A stretch of 64,000 nucleotides of DNA, taken from contig NZ_LQBN01000001.1 of the NCBI RefSeq assembly GCF_001507535.1, forward strand, positions 310,001 to 374,000, in the 5' to 3' direction. The notes below the pieces were generated by a model that saw only the letters and a program-made list of their open reading frames with translations, was not told where the DNA came from and searched no databases. Within the stretch, counting starts at the first letter, position 1. Every line of letters starts with the position of its first letter. Source of the stretch: Thiomicrospira sp. WB1 (lineage in GTDB: Bacteria > Pseudomonadota > Gammaproteobacteria > Thiomicrospirales > Thiomicrospiraceae). Below are positions 62,509 to 64,000 of the stretch, in pieces. The position numbers and the translations under genes were made by a program.

Positions 62509-63336
62509 TTAGTTCAGTGCGAAATCGGTCCAGACCGGTGCGTGGTCGGACGGCTTTTCCATGCCGCGAATGTCATAACAGACGCCGCTGTCGATGGCTT
62601 TTTTAACCAGGCCTGGTGTGGCCAGCAGGGTGTCGATGCGCAGGCCGCGTTTGGGCTCGGCCTGAAACCCGCGGGAGCGGTAATCAAACCAGCTGAAGGT
62701 GCGGTCTTCGTCCGGGTGGATCTGACGGAACGAATCCTTCAGCCCCCAGCCGATCAGAGTCTGCCACCATTCGCGCTCTTCGGGCAGGAAGCTGGTTTTG
62801 CCATCGCGCAACCAGCGTTTGCGGTTTGGTTCGCCAATGCCGATGTCTCGATCTTCGGGCGAGATGTTGAAATCGCCCATGACGATCAGGTTTTCATCCG
62901 GCGAACATTGCGTGTTGAGGTAATCCATCAAGTCCTGATAAAACTTTTCCTTGGCTGGAAATTTGGTGGGGTGGCTGCGGTTTTCACCCTGAGGAAAATA
63001 GCCGTTCAGGACTTTCAGCGTTTCGCCGCCCGGGGTTGTGAAAGTGCCGATGATCATGCGTTTTTGCGCTTCCTCCGTGTCGTGGTCCCAGCCGTATTGA
63101 CAGTCGGTGAGTGTGACCTGATCCGGGTCAAACATCAGGGCCACGCCGTAATGCGTTTTCTGGCCCATAAAAACAGACTGGTATCCCAGTTTTTCCAGGT
63201 CTTTGACCGGAAATTCGTGGTCCTGCACTTTGGTTTCCTGCAGGCCGACGATGGCCGGATGCAATTCGGATTTGAGCGCATCCAGCTGATGCAGGCGCAT
63301 GCGCACGCTGTTGACGTTGAAAGAAACAATTTTCAT
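62509..63336 (-). CDS. xthA: Exodeoxyribonuclease III
   Basis: 275 residues. The catalytic motifs of the EEP fold are LQETKVQDHEFP (Glu), VMGDFNISPED (Asp and Asn), and SDHAPVW (His) at the end. It has AP endonuclease and 3'-5' exonuclease activity in base-excision repair. The start follows AAGGAAATG-like bases. An ACCAGGCCTGGT copy at 62606 is read in frame as PGL. Confidence 0.95.
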   Translation of the reverse strand: MKIVSFNVNSVRMRLHQLDALKSELHPAIVGLQETKVQDHEFPVKDLEKLGYQSVFMGQKTHYGVALMFDPDQVTLTDCQYGWDHDTEEAQKRMIIGTFTTPGGETLKVLNGYFPQGENRSHPTKFPAKEKFYQDLMDYLNTQCSPDENLIVMGDFNISPEDRDIGIGEPNRKRWLRDGKTSFLPEEREWWQTLIGWGLKDSFRQIHPDEDRTFSWFDYRSRGFQAEPKRGLRIDTLLATPGLVKKAIDSGVCYDIRGMEKPSDHAPVWTDFALN

Positions 63337-63454
63337 AAGGAAATGACTTGGTTAAATAAAAAATGATTATACCAGAGGCCATGCCAGCCGTCAGGCACAT
63401 GACGGTCGGGTGTCACAGTGCTAAAATGCCCCAATCGTAGAAGAAGGAATTGCC

Positions 63455-64000
63455 ATGAGTCGTGTGTTTCGTTTGATTATTTCCTGCCCCGACCAGGTCG
63501 GGATTGTGGCCAAAGTGGCCAGTTACATTGCCGAGCAGGGCGGATCGATTGTGGAAGCCAATCACCATACCGATTCGGTCAACCAGTGGTTTTTTATGCG
63601 CCATGAAATTCTGGCCGAATCGCTGAACAATGACCTGGAAAGCTTCAAGCTGGGGTTTGAAACCATTGCCCGGGATTTTGACATGCAATGGCAGATCACC
63701 GACTCGGCGAAACCCAAAAAGATTGCTCTGTTTGCGTCAAAAGAATCGCATTGTCTGGCGGACTTGTTGTACCGCTGGCACGACGAAAACCTGCCCGGCG
63801 ACATTGCCTGTGTGATCGCCAATCACCCGGATCTGCAACAGATGGCGCAGTGGTATGACGTGCCCTTTCATCATGTGCCGGTCACACCCGATACCAAGCC
63901 CGAGGCGTTTGCTCGGGCCGAGGCGCTGGTGGCCGAGTACGACGTGGATGTGATTGTGCTGGCGCGCTACATGCAGATTCTGCCGCCGCAGATGTGTGCC
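63455..64000 (+). CDS. purU: Formyltetrahydrofolate deformylase PurU, N-terminal part
   Basis: The frame starts at the ATG at 63455 behind AAGAAGGAA and runs off the right edge. Residues about 5-80 form the ACT domain (LIISCPDQVGIVAKVASYIAEQGG, with EANHHTD and the WFFMRHEI strand). The catalytic formyl-transferase-like half starts near residue 90 (IALFASKESHCLADLLYRW) and continues to VIVLARYMQILPPQMC. PurU hydrolyses 10-formyl-THF to formate and THF, feeding purine synthesis and balancing the folate pool that FolD at the other end of the window also serves. The C-terminus with the catalytic Asp is outside. Confidence 0.93.
   Translation, partial: MSRVFRLIISCPDQVGIVAKVASYIAEQGGSIVEANHHTDSVNQWFFMRHEILAESLNNDLESFKLGFETIARDFDMQWQITDSAKPKKIALFASKESHCLADLLYRWHDENLPGDIACVIANHPDLQQMAQWYDVPFHHVPVTPDTKPEAFARAEALVAEYDVDVIVLARYMQILPPQMCA

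Noticed and set aside
61990-63366. 458-codon + strand frame opposite fre and xthA, and similar long antisense frames (22551-23693, 36660-37397, 1850-3124)
   Set aside because: These are shadows of well-supported genes on the other strand. They have low-complexity His/Arg/Gln-rich composition and no family signatures.

Overview
The window comes from a gammaproteobacterium. The gene families (MgtE, YicC, AzoR, FN3K-type kinase, AmtB/GlnK, GGDEF/EAL sensors, TonB-dependent thiamine uptake) and the mid-50s GC core fit a Gram-negative, polar-type gammaproteobacterium. A complete-looking ectoine degradation operon points to a marine or halophilic life. I cannot name the genus from sequence alone.

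Layout. (1) 1-7.8 kb: nitrogen and one-carbon block on the + strand (tail of a type III glutamine-synthetase-like enzyme, the three split glutamate-synthase-like subunits GlxB/C/D or MgsA/B/C, then folD). On the - strand are a GNAT acetyltransferase, a glnK-amtB operon behind a sigma54-type promoter, an XRE-cupin regulator and two small membrane proteins. (2) 7.98-8.18 kb: tRNA-Phe(GAA) and tRNA-Leu(TAG) behind a near-perfect sigma70 promoter. (3) 8.3-20.8 kb: a one-directional defence island: hsdR, hsdS, an AT-rich PHP/ABC-ATPase gene with a two-TM partner, mrr, an unrecognised gene, hipBA with three evenly spaced operators, and hsdM last. (4) 20.85-27.8 kb: Fcy1-like cytosine deaminase, cytochrome b561, then a signalling operon (GGDEF-EAL protein, receiver protein with an RsbW-like ATPase output, PAS-GAF histidine kinase). 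(5) 28-33.2 kb: ectoine catabolism (M20 deacetylase, DoeD-type aminotransferase, DoeA hydrolase, semialdehyde dehydrogenase). (6) 33.2-40.2 kb: a long fold-back repeat, tRNA-Leu(CAG), two large cyclic-di-GMP proteins and an exported SMP-30-like protein. (7) 40.2-46.9 kb: two more fold-back repeats around a thiamine-salvage cluster (TPP riboswitch, TonB receptor, methyltransferase, thiamine-binding protein, PnuT, convergent kinase). (8) 46.9-57.4 kb: M14 deacylase plus RimK, MgtE, SulP, AzoR, Adk, FN3K-like kinase, PBP1A, small membrane protein. (9) 57.5-64 kb: yicC, rdgB, a DUF1538 membrane protein translationally coupled to two PII-like proteins, flavin reductase, exonuclease III, and the start of purU.

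Three things stand out. First, the perfect 12-bp palindrome ACCAGGCCTGGT occurs about 15 times in 64 kb, usually flanked by A- or T-runs, in genes and between them. Second, three copies of a roughly 0.5-0.6 kb repeat with long inverted arms carry that palindrome near their centre. Third, the window holds two transporter-plus-PII modules: the classic glnK-amtB and an uncharacterised DUF1538-PII-PII triplet. The defence island, with a PHP/ABC ATPase and its membrane partner sitting between hsdS and hsdM, is the best candidate for an undescribed antiphage system.
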